Shown: positions 52,782 to 63,321 of the stretch, one piece after another
Layout of the letters: each line of letters begins with the position of its first letter
How positions within the stretch are numbered: position 1 is the first letter of the stretch
Source of the DNA: Rhizoctonia solani
Lineage: Eukaryota; Basidiomycota; Agaricomycetes; Cantharellales; Ceratobasidiaceae
NCBI RefSeq assembly: GCF_016906535.1
Contig: NC_057378.1
Coordinates: forward strand, 1,860,001-1,924,000
DNA: 64,000 bases
Direction: 5' to 3'
Program-made: the position numbers and the translations under genes
Notes under the pieces: generated by a model
What the model was told of the DNA's origin: nothing
The model's input: the letters and a program-made list of their open reading frames with translations, nothing else
Databases searched by the model: none

Positions 52782-53062
52782 CTAAGTAACCAGTTAGTTC
52801 CTGCAACTAGGAGTGAAACTTACATAACTATCTCTGCCAAAGGGAACCTGAGCCAGTACTCTTGCTCTTACAGAAATACTTACTAAGACACTTTACACTG
52901 AGAAAAGATATATCTGTAGTTGATTGTATTCAAGATAACTAGACCCAGAGAACCCTAAAGAAGCTACTTCTTTACTTAGCTTGGAAATTGGGAAATCTTC
53001 CAACACAGACTCTGCTCAGCACCAGAGTCTCAACCTCTTTTCCCCCAATTTACAACACTACC

Positions 53063-54671
53063 AAGCCACATTCCGTCTCAAATATTACCCCAAAACATGG
53101 AAGAAATCCGCCACAATGGTCCTTCAAAAACCAGGGCGCCCGGACTACACAGTCACCAAGGCATACAGACCCATTGCCCTTCTCAATGTCATATCAAAAA
53201 TCCTCTCTGCCTGCATTGCTAACCATCTGAACACCATAGTTGAAACCCATGACCTACTCCCGGCACACCACTTTGGGGGCCACGCCAGCCGCACAACCAC
53301 CAACTTGATGCACCTCCTCCACCAATTTGTCAAGGATGCATGGAGAAGGAAGAAAGTGGTTGCAGGGCTTTTCCTTGACGTAACCAGGGCCTTTCCCAAT
53401 GCAAGCCCTGCCATGCTCACACACAACATGCGGAAGCTTGGCATCCCCTTGGCTATAGTCAACTGGACTGCTAGGAAACTGGAGGGAAGAGGAACAACTA
53501 TGAAATTCAATGACTTCAAATCCAAGCCGTTTGAAATCCAACATGGGATTGACCAAGGATGCCTGCTCTTGTGCATTTTCTACCTCATATACAACAGTGA
53601 CCTGATTAAGGTAGCCCAAAGCACCAGAGGTGAACTGGCAGTAGGATATATTGATGACGTTGCCTTCTTGGCAGAGGGCGTTGATTTCACACAGGCAAAT
53701 GCAAAGCTGAAAAGGATGATGGAAAGGAAAGGTGGCGCTCTCAAATGGGCTCAAACACACACCTTGGATTTTGCTCTGGAAAAAACTGCACTTGTTCAAT
53801 TCAACCGTTACCTCTGGGTGGATCCCTGTCCAGTCACTATTGGGGGAGTTGAGGTCAAACCCAAGCCATCTCACAAATTTTTAGGGGTTATTTTTGATGC
53901 TAAACTCACCTGGGGAGAGCAATGCTTGGCGGTATTGAGGAAGGCCACAAAATGGGCACACATGGTTAAAAGGGTATGTCACGTCCAAAATGGCCTCAAA
54001 TCCTTGTCTGCAAGGAGACTACATGACAGTGTTTTTATTGCAAAAGTGACATATGCTGCTGATATTTGGTGGGAGCCTACAGGGAAAAAAGGACAAGGCA
54101 AAAAGAGAACAGGAGCAGTAGGATTTACTAAACACCTGCAGTCCGCACAAAGAATTGTGGCCCTTGCAATCACCGGAGCCCTCTGCACCACACCTACCAA
54201 CACAGTGCTAGCACATGCAGGTATTTTTCCCATCAAGCTCAAGCTACGGAAGGCAAGCCACCAAGCCGCAGTCCAACTTGCAGGCATTCCCTTGACTCAC
54301 CCACTACAAGCCAAGATCAACGCCAAAACAAAAACGCTCAAAAAATCCAAGACTCACCACTCAACAATCCGGAAACTGCTAGTCAACACAGGAGTCAACC
54401 CGGCCAATTACGCAACCAACCCTCAATTCAACACCCTACCCCTGGCCCTCAAGCTGCTCAATCCCTATGTTGCGCCAGGGGGGACGGATGAGGCCATTGC
54501 AGACAAGTCAACACTCAAACCTACAGTAAAGATTTTTTTGGACAGATCAATGGTTGGAGGTAACGTGGGAGCTGCAGCGGTGCTCATATGCAAAGGAAAG
54601 GAGGAGGTGGTTGCAAGGAAATATGTTGGATTGGACAGGGAGCATGAGGTGTACAAGGCAGAGGTTGTTGG
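53063..54671 (+). pseudogene. LINE ORF2 part 2: reverse transcriptase core to RNase H start
   Basis: It continues part 1 in frame: YYPKTWKKSATMVLQKPG, AYRPIALLNVISKILSA, GLFLDVTRAFPNAS, IDQGC, and the catalytic GYIDDVAFLAE (YIDD at 53647-53658). A thumb-like region follows, and the RNase H start (KIFLDRSMVGGNVGAAAVL) lies near 54530. It is open throughout. It is cut by a second solo LTR after GTTGG and resumes at 55911. Confidence 0.92.
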
Positions 54672-55905
54672 TGTTGTAAATTGGGGGAAAAGAGGTTGAG
54701 ACTCTGGTGCTGAGCAGAGTCTGTGTTGGAAGATTTCCCAATTTCCAAGCTAAGTAAAGAAGTAGCTTCTTTAGGGTTCTCTGGGTCTAGTTATCTTGAA
54801 TACAATCAACTACAGATATATCTTTTCTCAGTGTAAAGTGTCTTAGTAAGTATTTCTGTAAGAGCAAGAGTACTGGCTCAGGTTCCCTTTGGCAGAGATA
54901 GTTATGTAAGTTTCACTCCTAGTTGCAGGAACTAACTGGTTACTTAGTATATATCCTTCTTTAAGGATGATTGCCTTCTGTTCACTTAACCTAAGAACTC
55001 TGTATCAGGTCTACAACCTTTCCACACTATGGGTACTTGGGAGATCCACTTATACAAGTTTAAGTTATTTGAAATCTTGAGGCACAATATATCACACAGT
55101 TGAGGGGGGCAAGCCCAAACCCAAGAGTGACAGTCAACAGTAACAGTGAGGTGGAGTAAAGTGGGGGGGGGTGCCCTCCAAGGGTATGCAAGAGTCCCCT
55201 TTTATACCCTAGAGTGGCAAGGTTACTGAGTCATTCACCTAGTCAGAGTATGAGTATGACTTGCTTAGGACTGTGCTTCCTAAGACTTTGATTGGTGGGT
55301 GGGAAGGCACAGATATGACTAGGATGGAATGTGGCTGCTCTTGGGTTGAACTGCAATTAGTTAAAAATAGAAACATCTAAATACATGACTCAGTCTATCA
55401 AGAAATGATTGGCAGCCAATGAGCACTTAGAGTGAGTCATTAGTGTGAGTCATTCTGGTGGCAAGCAGAATGACTCATAAGCAGGATTTGCAGTGCCACT
55501 AGAAATTACTAAATAAGGAAGACCTTAGTAATCTCATGAGAGGTATGACTCAACTAAGCTAGGAATAAGGTTCATTTCCCAAGTTAGAGCTAGTCATGTG
55601 ATGAGCTAGATGTAAAGATACAAATATAATGATTAGTAAGGTACTTGAGCCACATAGATAGAATCTTGTGAAGCTAATATCTCCATGGGATCTTATCGTA
55701 TGAGCACGTGACAGGCAGCGTTAGAACGAGCGGAAGGAGCTCTATTGAACGATATGTAACACATACAGTCAATATGAGCGTTACATAGAGTAATGACAGG
55801 AATAATGGAAAATAGGAGTCAAATGGCCATTAAATCAGAAAGTCAGATATATACAGATTATTGTGGATGGTGAGCTGTGAATGCAAAATTGTGTGATACA
55901 TAACA
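54672..55905 (-). repeat. Solo long LTR, minus orientation, in LINE RNase H
   Basis: This 1234 bp repeat is flanked by GTTGG (54667-54671 and 55906-55910). It is nearly identical to the reverse complement of 51384-53057 without the miniature element. One difference noticed is GCGATCATCC against GCAATCATCC, a CpG site. It acts as the empty-site reference for the miniature insertion. Confidence 0.94.
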
Positions 55906-55910
55906 GTTGG

Positions 55911-56579
55911 GCTCATTTTGGGCCTAGAATTGCTGGCACGCAAGAGAGGAGTTGGAGAGGCAATTTTCTTCATTGATAACCAAGCGGTACTGCTCACACT
56001 TAAAGCAGGACACACAGACAAGCTTGGCTACCTGTATGCTCACATGGACAAGGGTATTTGACTGGCGCGGGAGGCCAACCCAGGGGTGAAACTCAAGGTG
56101 AGATGGATTCTGGGGCACAAAGGGGTGGATGGGAACAAGAGAGCGGATGTGGTGGCAAAACTTGCCGCAACACCAGGTAACAACACTAACATCCTCCTTC
56201 CAGGACCACTGAAGAAAGCAATCCCGGTGAACCCCACAGCAGCAAAACAAGAATGCAAGGCAGGATGGAGGGAGAATGGGCAGACTGGATTGAGGACAAG
56301 GGGAATCCAAGGCAAACACAGGCGTTACAACTTATAGATGACACATACCTGTCAATGAACTTCAAGAAAGCGGCAGACTCGCTCACAAGAATGGAATATG
56401 CAACGCTCACGCAACTTAGGACCGGCCATTATCCAACATTGACATATCTCTTCCGCACTACACTTGCCGACTCACCAAGATGCCCACATTGCAAATCCCA
56501 GAACAAAAATGTTTTCCATTTGTTGATTGGCTGCAAAGCCACCAAAGGCTACAGACAAGAATGGGACCAGGCAATGGGG
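55911..56579 (+). pseudogene. LINE ORF2 part 3: RNase H and C-terminal zinc motif
   Basis: RNase H continues (AIFFIDNQAVL, then WILGHKGVDGNKRAD). TGA at 56059-56061 falls in DKGI-stop-LAREAN, probably a former Arg CGA. A one-base shift near 56260-56275 moves to the frame reading EWADWIEDKGN. A CCHC motif (CPHCKSQNKNVFHLLIGC, near 56480-56535) follows. G6 interrupts it at 56580. Confidence 0.88.
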
Positions 56580-57140
56580 TGTTACAACCTTCTTACATAT
56601 ACCACTGGACTCGCACGATTTTTCTGATATTTTTAGTATTTTTTACGGACTTTATATCTTATGTTTTTCAATCACGTGATCTCGGCGCTTACTATGCCAA
56701 GATGCCGCGCCAAGATGCCGTGCCAAGGGCGCTTAGGAGAAATCCATGCTTCTGCGCAGCCCGCAGCACGCTTCCCTTTTTCACACGGACTCTTCTTTTC
56801 TCATGAGCACAGACCATGTAGATAGTGTGCTCTTGTCTATATATACAGCAGGGAAATTGCTTGGAGACCCCAAGTCAATTTTACCTTGTCTCATATTCAT
56901 TGAGGAGGCATCAGCCAGCTAAGTAGCCGGTCCCCAGAAGTTCAGCTAACGCACCACCCCTTACTTAACCTATCACACCTCCCAGGCCTAAGGCCCCCTT
57001 GCAGTAGTATAGTTAGTAGACCGCCTTAAGCGGTATTAGGATAGCCTAGTTTAGTAGTAGGTTACCTTGTTGCTTGTAGTAGTACGGCCCTAAGCGCCTG
57101 CTCCCACCAGCGTGTACCCACCTTACAGTGGTGTACAACA
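56580..57140 (+). repeat. 5' LTR of G6
   Basis: It is 561 bp, TGTTACAACC to ACAACA, with TATATATA at 56838-56845 and the start element at 56872-56884. Confidence 0.96.
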
Positions 57141-57155
57141 TTGTAAAATTGACTT
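56838..57155 (+). promoter_or_regulatory. G6 promoter and perfect self-priming pair
   Basis: The TATA box at 56838 is 34 nt before AAGTCAATTTTAC (56872-56884). GTAAAATTGACTT (57143-57155), 2 nt inside the LTR, is its exact 13 nt reverse complement. There is no TGG at the expected tRNA position. Confidence 0.78.
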
Positions 57156-57659
57156 CTCATAGGCTTGTTTGACAAGGAGAGGATCCCCTGTACTAGCACA
57201 AGGGAAATCACGTGATCAGGGCCACCTTGCGGGGTATAATAATCAAAAACCCACCACCCTCACGTAGTACCAAATTGCTATAAGGCAGAAGGACTCTAAT
57301 CCCCCGCATACCACGTGTTTTGCCGGAACACAGTAGTTAGCAACCTTAGTCAGCTGAAACACCCGCTTGTAGAAAACCCGCTCATATCACAATTGCCAGA
57401 TCTGTTGATTTGTTGTAGGGACTATTCAACGCTAGGTGCTTGACGCAAAGGTTTAGCGTCCACATACTACACAAAAACCGCCCATAAGTCCTGATATAGG
57501 CACCACTCCTCCCACGCCGTTTCCAAAATTCCCTCCACACGCTCTGGCGTCCCACACCCATACTCCCGTCCCTCTAGCCGCTCCTCCCGTCGTTCCGTTC
57601 CAACCCACTCCCAACTGCCCTCTTGCAGCACATCTCCCACTTTGCGAGACTTGCCACAA
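57156..57659 (+). other. G6 untranslated leader
   Basis: This non-coding leader includes the block shared with the other chromoviruses (about 57190-57295). It ends at the gag ATG. Confidence 0.75.
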
Positions 57660-58850
57660 ATGGAACCGGAGCCGACCATTAGCGCTCTCCTCAAGGCTGT
57701 CACAGCCCTCACAGCCACAGTCGGGTCCCTACAGGACCAAATCCGCAACCAAGGCCAACAGCTCACTGAGCTCAAAGCCATATGCAAGGAGACCGCCAAC
57801 TTACTCGGCAACAAGGATCAAGGAGCCCCTCAAGCCCAGCCTGGCCCATCGACTGGGCCTATCACCCCTCCGACCCACTCAGGAGGGGAAGTCCACACTC
57901 CAGGCACGGTTAGGCCTGGACTCAAGGCCCCGTTCCGACCCTCTAGAGGAACGGGCTATGACACAGAAGAGGAAGAGGAACCCAAGCGAGCCCCAAAGAA
58001 AGAGCCTTGCGGAATGCCTAGGAGTCTGAGCTCCCTTACCCCCTTTGATTCAGGGTCCAGCGTAAAGCAACCCAAGATGGATCTCCCTGACCCATACAAA
58101 GGAGATTCCAGGGGAAGAAAGGCCACCCAGTGGCTAGACCGTATGCTACTTTGGGTGGCACTTCATCAAGATCAATTCAATGAAGAAGAGCAGATGGTTG
58201 TGTGGATACTTTACCACATGACAGATAAGGCAGCCAATTGGGCGCTCCCCCTCATAGGGGCCATCATCAAGGGCAAGGGCAACCCGCCAACCACTATCCC
58301 GGCCTTAACGGCCAAATTCAAGGAGGTGTTTGCGGACCCCAATGCCAAGAGGGCAGCCGCCAGGAAGATTGCCGCACTAACTCAGACCACAACCACGGCT
58401 GAGTACGTAACCAAGTTCCGCAATCTTATGGCGGAACTTGACTGGAACACTGAGGCGTTCATTGCCCAGTTCACACGCGGTCTTCACTGGAAGGTGAAGG
58501 AACTCCTGTCCACCAAAGACAACATCCCGGACAATGATCTTGAGGCTATATTTGCCGCCTTGGTCAAAATTGACAACATTTGTTGGGAAAACAAGGAGAA
58601 CCAACCCAAGAAGGCCCCCGCTAAGTCCCCGGCTACCGTAGCCACCACTTCCACCACCACCACTCAACGGGTCCAATTATCAGAGGACCCTAACTATGTA
58701 ACACCGGAAGAAAGGGATCGCCGCCGCGCGTCTGGCCTCTGTGTCAAGTGTGGCCAAAAGGGACATGGCATTAAACAGTGCCCCAACGGCTGGAAAGCTA
58801 CAATCAAGGAGGCTGCCAAAATTGGACAGGAAGAATCGGAAAAAGAGTGA
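57660..58850 (+). CDS. gag: Gag polyprotein of G6
   Basis: This 396-residue protein starts at ATG 57660 (MEPEPT). Linker, capsid and the knuckle CVKCGQKGHGIKQC follow in order. It ends GAA-AAA-GAG-TGA with pol in the -1 frame, and no stops interrupt it. Confidence 0.9.
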   Translation: MEPEPTISALLKAVTALTATVGSLQDQIRNQGQQLTELKAICKETANLLGNKDQGAPQAQPGPSTGPITPPTHSGGEVHTPGTVRPGLKAPFRPSRGTGYDTEEEEEPKRAPKKEPCGMPRSLSSLTPFDSGSSVKQPKMDLPDPYKGDSRGRKATQWLDRMLLWVALHQDQFNEEEQMVVWILYHMTDKAANWALPLIGAIIKGKGNPPTTIPALTAKFKEVFADPNAKRAAARKIAALTQTTTTAEYVTKFRNLMAELDWNTEAFIAQFTRGLHWKVKELLSTKDNIPDNDLEAIFAALVKIDNICWENKENQPKKAPAKSPATVATTSTTTTQRVQLSEDPNYVTPEERDRRRASGLCVKCGQKGHGIKQCPNGWKATIKEAAKIGQEESEKE

Positions 58851-61800
58851 GGCCAAGAGCTGCCATCAAGCCCTTGGTCTCTCATTTAGAAACGCATGTA
58901 TCTGTCTCGGAATTTGTAAATATTGCAATGGACTCAAACAAGAAACCCCTACTCTTCCTAGACATGACACTGCGTGACTATCCAACGGATCCTATCAAAA
59001 CCCTCATTGACTCTGGCGCCACCTCCAATTTCATATCTCCCACGTTAGTAGAAAAACTCAAAATCCCAAAAACCCTACTTGAAAATCCACAAGTAGTGAG
59101 GATGTTAGACAGTACAATATCCCAGACTGGTCGCATATGGCACCAGGTTCAACTTGCGGTCTTGGTCAATGGCCATTTCCACCACATTCCCTTCCTTGTT
59201 TGCCCCATAGGCAACACCCCAGCTATACTTGGCATGACATGGCTCACATTGGAATCTCCCTTGATTGACTGGCAACAGGGACTTGTCACGTTTCCTGAAC
59301 AGGTCCAAATAGCATTGGAAGAAGAAGCCGACTCAGATCCTCTAGCAGACCTCCCCTCTCAATATCATGAGTTTGCTAAAGTATTTGGCAAAGAAGAGTT
59401 CAAGGTTTTACCCCCCCACAGGGAGTACGACATTGCCATAGACCTTGTCCCTGACGCCAAATTAACCCCAGGCCCCATATATGGGATGACTGATGCAGAG
59501 TCTAAGGCCCTGAAACAACATATTGACAAGGAATTGGCAACAGGCAAGATCCGCCCAAGCACCTTGTTGGCAGGAGCCCTGGTCATGTTTGTCAAAAAAG
59601 CGGATGGTTCCCTTAGATTGGTGGTGGACTATAGGAAGTTGAACGACGTCACCCACAAGAACGTCTACCCCCTCCCTAGACAGGACGACCTTATGGCCAA
59701 ACTCAGGCGCGCAAAACTATTCACCAAGCTGGACCTACAATGGGGATACAACAATGTTAGAATCAAGGAAGGAGACGAATGGAAGACAGCCTTCAGGACC
59801 AAATATGGGCTGTTTGAATACTTAGTCATGCCATTTGGACTCACCAACGCCCCAGCCACTTTTCAACACTTTATGAACAACCTGTTCAGGGATCTGATTG
59901 ACGTCACGGTGGTAATTTACCTAGATGATATTCTCATTTTTTTGGAAAATCCAGAGGATCACCCAGCCCACGTCAGAGAAGTACTGTCACGCCTTATGAA
60001 GAACCAGCTCTTCTGCAAATTATCAAAATGTCACTTCCACGTCACCACGGTCGATTATCTTGGCATTGTTATATCTCCTTCAGGTTTCTCCATGGACCAG
60101 AAGAAGGTAGAAGCGGTTACATCATGGCCTCAACCCAGAACGGTCAAACAGGTCCAGGCATTCCTAGGGTTTGTTAACTATCTCCGTTGCTTCATCCCCA
60201 ATTTCAGTTCAGTAGCATGACCTCTGCACAACCTTACCAGAAAGGAAACCCCCTGGTCATGGGGCAATCTAGAGGAAGCAGCATTCCAGGAATTGAAGGT
60301 TCTTGTCACAAAGTTGCTGGTCCTCATCCATTCAAACCCAGAACTTCCCTATTATCTCAAGACGGATGCCTCAGGGGTTGCCATGGGAGCCATTCTTAGT
60401 CAGCGGGGCCCAGATAACCAACTACATCCAATTGCGTACATGTCCAAATCGTTCTCAGGAGCAGAAGGAAACTATGATACCCACAATAAAGAACTCCTGG
60501 CCATCATCAAGGCCTTGGAGGAATGGCGTATTTTCCTGGAAGCTACAAATAAGCCGGTCCAGGTATTTACAGACCACCGCAACCTTGAGTATTGGATGCA
60601 GGCAAGGACATTCAATCAACGGCACGCTAGATGGCGCGTTTTCCTAAGCAACTTCAATTTTGAGATACATTACCGCCCAGGGAAGCAATCAGGGAAGCCG
60701 GATGCCTTGTCCAGAAGATCAGACTACATTGATACTCCCCAAGAACCAGAAGTCATGCTACCATCAGAGGTTTTTGCCAACACGTCAGAAGAGGAATTAG
60801 AAATTGTCACGGACATTCGCACCAAACTCAAGGAAGACCCATCACTAGAACCAATCATCAAATTCCTTACTGAAGATGCAGACAACGCGCCCCCTTCAAT
60901 CAGGAAGGCCTACAGAGAATATGATTGGGAAGAGGATCTATTATGGTACCGCGGAAAACTGGTAGTTCTGGACTCAGAAACCCTGAAAGAGCAACTACTG
61001 AGGGAATTCCATGACTCCCCGCTGGCGGGTCACCCAGGCCAACAAAGGACGCTTGAACTTGTCAGCAGAAACTATTGGTGGCCTGGAATGAAATCCTCTG
61101 CTAAAGAATGGGTCAAATGCTGTCCAGTTTGTCAAGCCAACCAACGAGCGCATGCCCCGGTTATCTCACTGAAGCCCTTAGAAGTCCCCCCTTTCCCCTT
61201 TCACACCATATCCTACAACTTCATTACAGGGTTCCCCAAATCCCAGGGACATGACGCCATACTGGTCGTAATTGATTCCTTTTCAAAGTTTGGTCACTTT
61301 ATCCCCACCTCAAAAAGGGTCACATCAAAAGGGTTAGCGGACTTATTTGTCAATCACGTCTGGAAGTTACATGGGTTACCCATAAAAACCATCTCCAATA
61401 GAGGCACCACGTTCACCGGGAAGTTCCTCAGGGCACTATACCAACAACTTGGGATTAAACCTGCCTTCTCATTGGCCTATCACCCGGAATCCAACGGTCA
61501 AACAGAGAGGGTTAACCAGTTCATAGAGTTCTACCTCAGATTGTACGTGGCTGCAGACCACTCAGATTGGGCCACATGGTTGCCACTGGCTGAATATGCA
61601 TACAACAACGCCAAGCATTCTGCCACAGGGAAAACCCCTTTTGAACTGATATATGGAAGAAACCCGGTCATGAACCCATCCAACATCCCAGCTAACGTCC
61701 CAGAAGCTGATCTTGTAGCAGACACCCTTGCACAGGAATGGAAGGAAGCAGAATCCGCTTTGAGGATGACAAAGGAAAGAATGGCAGGATCAAAAGGCAC

Positions 61801-62260
61801 AACTCCAGTATACGCTATTGGGGAAAAAGTATGGCTGGATGCTAAGAATGTGGAGATTTGATCCAACTCCAACAAATTAGACCCCAAGCGCCTAGGGCCC
61901 TTTGAAATCACCAAGAAGATCTCAAGCCATGCTTACCGCCTAAAGCTCCCTGAAACACTAAAAATCCATGACGTTTTCTACGTGGGGCTACTTTCCAAAA
62001 GCCATGAATCACCAAACCAGCCATTTCCGGAATGCCCTCCTCCTGAGTCAATAGAAGGAGAGGAAGAATACAAAGTAGAACAGATCATAGATTCCAAGAG
62101 GCAACGGGGAAAGTGGTTCTATCTGATCAAATGGAAAGGGTACGGTCCAGAAGACAACTCCTGGGAACCAGAGGAACTACTGGAACATAGTCAGGAAGAA
62201 ATCTGTTGCTTCAATAAATCACAACTGAAAAAGGCTTGTGACTCCGCCAAGAGCCTTTAA
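58841..62260 (+). pseudogene. pol: Pol polyprotein of G6, two in-frame stops
   Basis: The -1 frame has protease (DSGAT), RT with YLDD, RNase H, integrase and chromodomain, ending at TAA 62258. TGA at 60218 (Arg in G3) and 61859 (Arg in sisters) interrupt it. In integrase the first Asp is Asn (61217-61219) and the second is Asn (61397-61399), while the Glu is kept. RT and RNase H otherwise look intact. Without readthrough only protease and RT would be made. Confidence 0.93.
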
Positions 62261-62271
62261 GGGGGGGGCAA

Positions 62272-62832
62272 TGTTACAACCTTCTTACATATACCACTGG
62301 ACTCGCACGATTTTTCTGATATTTTTAGTATTTTTTACGGACTTTATATCTTATGTTTTTCAATCACGTGATCTCGGCGCTTACTATGCCAAGATGCCGC
62401 GCCGAGATGCCGTGCCAAGGGCGCTTAGGAGAAATCCATGCTTCTGCGCAGCCTGCAGCACGCTTCCCTTTTTCACACGGACTCTTCTTTTCTCATGAGC
62501 ACAGACCATGTAGATAGTGTGCTCTTGTCTATATATACAGCAGGGAAATTGCTTGGAGACCCCAAGTCAATTTTACCTTGTCTCATATTCATTGAGGAGG
62601 CATCAGCCAGCTAAGTAGCCGGTCCCCAGAAGTTCAGCTAACGCACCACCCCTTACTTAACCTATCACACCTCCCAGGCCTAAGGCCCCCTTGCAGTAGT
62701 ATAGTTAGTAGACCGCCTTAAGCGGTATTAGGATAGCCTAGTTTAGTAGTAGGTTACCTTGTTGCTTGTAGTAGTACGGCCCTAAGCGCCTGCTCCCACC
62801 AGCGTGTACCCACCTTACAGTGGTGTACAACA
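62272..62832 (+). repeat. 3' LTR of G6
   Basis: This 561 bp LTR follows a G-rich polypurine tract (62261-62271). Differences from the 5' LTR are GCCGAGATG against GCCAAGATG and GCCTGCAG against GCCCGCAG. Confidence 0.96.
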
Positions 62833-62837
62833 TGGGG

Positions 62838-62954
62838 GCTGCCTTGCAATCCATTAACCTACTGTTGAAGCCGGGGGAACATACAAAACACCTAATGGAA
62901 TATTTACGCAAAGTTTGGGGCCTGTCCAGGGGAGCAGGTACCGCACGGGGCTGA
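62838..62954 (+). pseudogene. LINE ORF2 part 4: C-terminus
   Basis: It continues part 3 in frame (AMG, then AALQSINLLLKPGEHTKHL) to TGA at 62952-62954. It is the last coding piece of the LINE. Confidence 0.85.
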
Positions 62955-63310
62955 GAGGAGATGAGGCAAGGTTAGGATGGAGGGTCTGTGTAGGTGAAGG
63001 AGGTGGACCGGTTTCCTTTTATTTTATTTTATTTCTTTTTGTACCTTTCTCTCTTTCTTTCTTTTGCTCTCTCTTCACTTTGGACGTGACACCGCCTTTG
63101 GCGCCAATCATAGGAGCAGATACAGGGTCTATATGTATGGGACGGTGTGGGGTGTGTCTCAAAAACACTGCATGGGTGCAGTGGATGGCGGGGGGGCTCA
63201 GGCTTGTCTGTTGGGCTTTGATGACATCACACTGTTTCCCTTTTATTTGAGTTATGTCTTACATACCATAGGTAAAAGACAATAAATCACAGATACCAAA
63301 AAAAAAAAAA
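62955..63310 (+). other. LINE 3' untranslated region and poly(A) tract
   Basis: This is non-coding. A T-rich run lies near 63010-63070, AATAAA is at 63281-63286, and the A-tract (63298-63311) follows 11 nt later, meeting the target duplication. Confidence 0.85.
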
Positions 63311-63321
63311 ATAGTTCTATC

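Larger units (their letters stand above)
51384..53057 (+). repeat. Solo long LTR, plus orientation, in LINE RT
   Basis: This 1674 bp repeat runs TGTTATGTATC to TTTACAACA and is flanked by CTACC (51379-51383 and 53058-53062). TATAAAAG lies at 52083-52090. Removing the nested miniature element and its target duplication leaves 1234 bp, exactly the length of the inverted copy at 54672-55905. It is probably a gypsy-type LTR; no internal region of this family is in the window. Confidence 0.93.
56580..62832 (+). mobile_element. Ty3/gypsy chromovirus G6, complete
   Basis: This 6253 bp element has two 561 bp LTRs that differ by eye at only two sites, both CpG. It is flanked by TGGGG (56575-56579 and 62833-62837). 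It is the youngest of the Tf1-like copies here, and its self-priming pair is perfect. Gag is open. Pol has two TGA stops and two integrase Asp to Asn changes. Confidence 0.96.
47612..63321 (+). mobile_element. Full-length LINE (Tad-like) with nested insertions
   Basis: The target duplication ATAGTTCTATC occurs at 47612-47622 and 63311-63321; its first A merges with the A-tract. Between them lie a 5' UTR, ORF1 with zinc knuckles, ORF2 with endonuclease, RT and RNase H, AATAAA at 63281-63286 and an A-tract at 63298-63311. After removing two solo LTRs and G6 with their target duplications, the LINE is about 6.5 kb. The RNase H domain and fungal context suggest the Tad1 clade. Confidence 0.92.

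Noticed and set aside
53254..53874. 206-codon minus-strand ORF
   Set aside because: It is antisense to the LINE RT core, whose motifs are unmistakable on the plus strand.
51384..55905. Long terminal inverted repeats of a DNA transposon or foldback element that captured LINE sequence
   Set aside because: Each copy has its own 5 bp duplication (CTACC and GTTGG), TG/CA ends and a TATA box, and the LINE reading frame is restored by removing each separately. They are two independent solo LTRs.
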